NCBI GenBank assembly: GCA_038751255.1
Contig: JBCDGN010000087.1
Coordinates: 1-16,716, forward strand
Source: JANSYP01 sp038751255
GTDB lineage: Bacteria > Pseudomonadota > Alphaproteobacteria > Rhodobacterales > Rhodobacteraceae
DNA: 16,716 nt
Direction of reading: 5' to 3'
Shown here: one piece after another, positions 14,884 to 16,716 of the stretch
How the letters are laid out: each line of letters starts with the position of its first letter
Numbering within the stretch: position 1 is the stretch's first letter
Translations under genes and position numbers: made by a program
Notes under the pieces: model-generated
Told to the model about the DNA's origin: nothing
Database searches by the model: none
Seen by the model: only the letters and a program-made list of their open reading frames with translations

Positions 14884-15610
14884 CGAGGATCGCCTTGAGC
14901 TCGCTCAAGTGACGATCGACCTGATCTGGATACCCGTCGAGTTCCTGGGCGGTCTTTTCCGCGATCTCATGGGACAGCACCCGCAACGGCTGACCGGTCT
15001 GTAGCGCGCGGATATAGGTCTCGGCGGCACGCTCGAAGTAAAACATCCGATTAAACGTGTCCGCGACCGTGTTTCCAACCACCAGCACGCCGTGGTTGCC
15101 CATGATCATTACTTTTTTCTTGGGATCGGAAAGCATGGCCGCGCAGCGTTCGCCTTCTTCTTCCAGGGCCAACCCGCCATAATTCTCGTCAATCACATAG
15201 CGGTCGTAGAAGGTCGCGCAATTTTGGTCGATCGGCGGCAATGTGCTGTCCGCAAGGCTTGCGAGGACGGTGGCGTGGATCGGATGGACATGCATGACGC
15301 AGCGGGCGTGCGGCACCACGCGATGGATCGCACCGTGAAGGCCCCAGGCCGTTGGATCTGGGGCGTCTGGCTGATCCATTGTGGTGGCGTCATTTGCGTC
15401 GAGCAACAATAGATCAGAGGCCTTGATCCGGGCGAAATGACGTTGATTTGGGTTGATCAGGAACCGCGTGCCATCCGCATTGACCGCCAGGCTGAAATGG
15501 TTCGCCACCGCCTCATGCATGCCCAACCGCGCTGTCCAGCGGAAGGCAGCTGCGAGGTCCGCACGTTCCGTTGCGTATCTGAGCTGATTTGTCGTTTGTC
15601 GATCGAGCAT
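14855..15610 (-). CDS. Class II aldolase/adducin-domain protein
   Basis: A 251-residue protein made of one class II aldolase domain. Zinc ligands H107 and H109 in MHVHP and H173 in GNHG are present. The Glu that usually precedes the LHxxIxR helix as general acid/base is absent: the sequence there is PTAWGLHGAIHR, so the chemistry may differ from fuculose-phosphate aldolase or the protein may act on a non-sugar substrate. The start ATG at 15610 has a strong ribosome site (GGAAGGA, spacer about 7). It is first in an operon with the dioxygenase; an oxygenase making a beta-hydroxy compound followed by a retro-aldol step would be logical, as in carnitine synthesis, but this is inference. The enzyme is cytoplasmic. 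Confidence 0.85.
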   Translation of the reverse strand: MLDRQTTNQLRYATERADLAAAFRWTARLGMHEAVANHFSLAVNADGTRFLINPNQRHFARIKASDLLLLDANDATTMDQPDAPDPTAWGLHGAIHRVVPHARCVMHVHPIHATVLASLADSTLPPIDQNCATFYDRYVIDENYGGLALEEEGERCAAMLSDPKKKVMIMGNHGVLVVGNTVADTFNRMFYFERAAETYIRALQTGQPLRVLSHEIAEKTAQELDGYPDQVDRHLSELKAILDDEGDSYAR

Positions 15611-15951
15611 GACGCAATCCTTCCTTCTTGCCCGCGATGAGATCCATCAGACACTCGCCGCGGTTCTGGAATAAATCTTGCTCGAATTTCCAGCTTCTCC
15701 TAGCGCGGACGCGACATGGAAATGCACAGTTTTGTCGCAAAAGGTCTCTCGCGCGCGAAATTCGCGGCGGTTATCAGGGACTGCTCCAATGTTCGCACGT
15801 TTTCGATGCGCACTTTCCCAAGCCATCCGCATCAACATTCACAAAGGCGAGAAAATTCTTGCGGCAAGCCCGTCCAATAAGCGGGGCGCCAATCCTCCTG
15901 ATCGCGTGCGGCCACAATCGCTTAATGCGCTCATGCAAAGCAAGCGCTGAA
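15611..15951 (-). promoter_or_regulatory. Upstream region of the aldolase-dioxygenase operon
   Basis: A 341-base gap with no convincing gene. It contains two 13-base odd-centred palindromes close together: TTTTG-TCG-CAAAA (15730-15742) and CGCGAA-A-TTCGCG (15754-15766), about 120-155 bases upstream of the aldolase start. They could be operators for a GntR- or LacI-type regulator; none is encoded nearby. Small frames here on both strands match nothing I recognise. Confidence 0.35.
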
Positions 15952-16716
15952 AGTGTTCAGACCCGGCATCTGGTGGATCGGATTGATGTTGAATCGGTCT
16001 GGCTCTGATGTCCAGATCTTTCAGATGCACTCGTAGGGTGTGAGACCACTGAGGGTCTTGAGGCGACGGGCGAAGTGGTAGGAATCGAGGAAGTCGGCGA
16101 GGTGGCTGCGGAGCTGTTCGTGGCTGTCGTCGTGGTATCGCTTGACGGTCGCATCCTCGATCGCCCGGTTCATCCGCTCGACCTGGCCGTTGGTCCACGG
16201 ATGGTAGGGCTTTGTTAGCCGGTGCTCGATCCCGTTCGCTTCGCAGAGTTGAAGGGGACCGTGGCCCCGGTGGGGCCGCGCAAGCCGCGGAAACGTCGAA
16301 CCGCATTGGCCGCGAGATGATGGTGTTCCAATTGCGGGGCTGCTCGGCGAACTTGCTTGTTCGGTCAATGGCCACATAAATAGATAGAGCTTACCCTCTG
16401 CTGTTCGCAGCTCGGCAATGTCGATATGGCGAGAGGCCCTGAACGCCACCGGTCCGAGTGAGAGGGCCGAACCCGATCGGATAACGCTTGAACCGTTGCT
16501 TCTTGGGTTTGTCACCGCTCATGACGGGCAAGCGCGATATGCCATGCCGCTGAAGGCAGCGATGCAGAGAAGACCGCGTAAGGGGCGGGATTTTGGGCCA
16601 CAGCGCATAGAGATAGTCGTCTAGCGGAAGCAGAGTGTGCCGACGGAAGGCGACGACGACAGCGTCTTCCTCTTCACTGAGAACCGTCGAACGCGGTTCC
16701 TTCGGCCCAGACTTTC
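15952..16716 (-). mobile_element. IS481-family transposase remnant, runs off the window end
   Basis: Read on the minus strand from the window end in shifting frames: PRSTVLSEEEDAVVVAFRRH and LLPLDDYLYALWPKIPPLTR (N-terminal part), KKQRFKRYPIGF, HIDIAELRTAEGKLYLF, AIDRTSKFAEQPRNWN, then CEANGIEHRLTKPYHPWTNG, GQVERMNRAIEDATVKRYH and LKTLSGLTPYECI. After a TGA at 16021-16023 in the same frame comes KIWTSEPDRF and NPIHQMPGLNT, the usual C-terminus. The frame shifts at least twice, there is extra sequence near 16430-16460 and near 16260-16300, and the segment with the second catalytic Asp (TDNG) is missing. It cannot make an active enzyme. Confidence 0.82.

Overview
The window looks like an accessory stretch of a marine Rhodobacteraceae (Roseobacter-group alphaproteobacterium) chromosome. 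The reasons are two proteins with a PLPA-type C-terminal sorting tail (VPLPA-CTERM), remnants of IS481- and IS256-type transposases of a kind I know from this family, and a mix of LysR regulators, a class II aldolase, a gamma-butyrobetaine-dioxygenase-like enzyme and a MauG-like di-heme protein. The taxon is inferred from gene content. I saw no tRNA, rRNA or CRISPR array.

Layout. 1-591: 3' part of a VPLPA-CTERM protein gene. 591-1316: a LysR gene decayed by five in-frame stops but no frameshift. 1313-3091: a minus-strand pair, GNAT acetyltransferase then M24 metallopeptidase, divergent from a GcvA-type LysR gene (3191-4066). 4072-4995: a DhlA-type haloalkane dehalogenase, divergent from a TetR regulator (5137-5742), with two near-identical palindromes between them. 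5825-7618: a Sel1-repeat protein and a di-heme cytochrome c peroxidase/MauG-like protein, transcribed away from each other with almost no space between them and no usable start codon for the peroxidase. 7691-8692: a periplasmic ABC-type binding protein without permease or ATPase neighbours. 9155-11095: a membrane-bound hybrid histidine kinase. 11333-11947: a SAM-dependent methyltransferase. 12307-12831: a second VPLPA-CTERM protein, followed by a decayed partial copy of that methyltransferase (about 12955-13140). 13296-13540: a broken IS256-type transposase. 13663-15610: a class II aldolase and a gamma-butyrobetaine-dioxygenase-like oxygenase in a tight operon. About 15952 to the end: a broken IS481-type transposase.

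How parts may work together. The TetR protein probably represses the dehalogenase and itself: one palindrome fills the spacer of a plausible dehalogenase promoter. The GcvA-type LysR protein probably controls the GNAT-M24 pair. The aldolase and dioxygenase overlap and sit between two dead insertion sequences, like a transferred catabolic cassette. The 5' side (1-1316) and the 12-16.7 kb side are rich in pseudogenes, while the middle is mostly intact. I found no clearly new multi-gene system. The most interesting items are the dehalogenase with a short cap and its twin operators, the collapsed Sel1/peroxidase divergent junction, and the paired decay products beside each VPLPA-CTERM gene.
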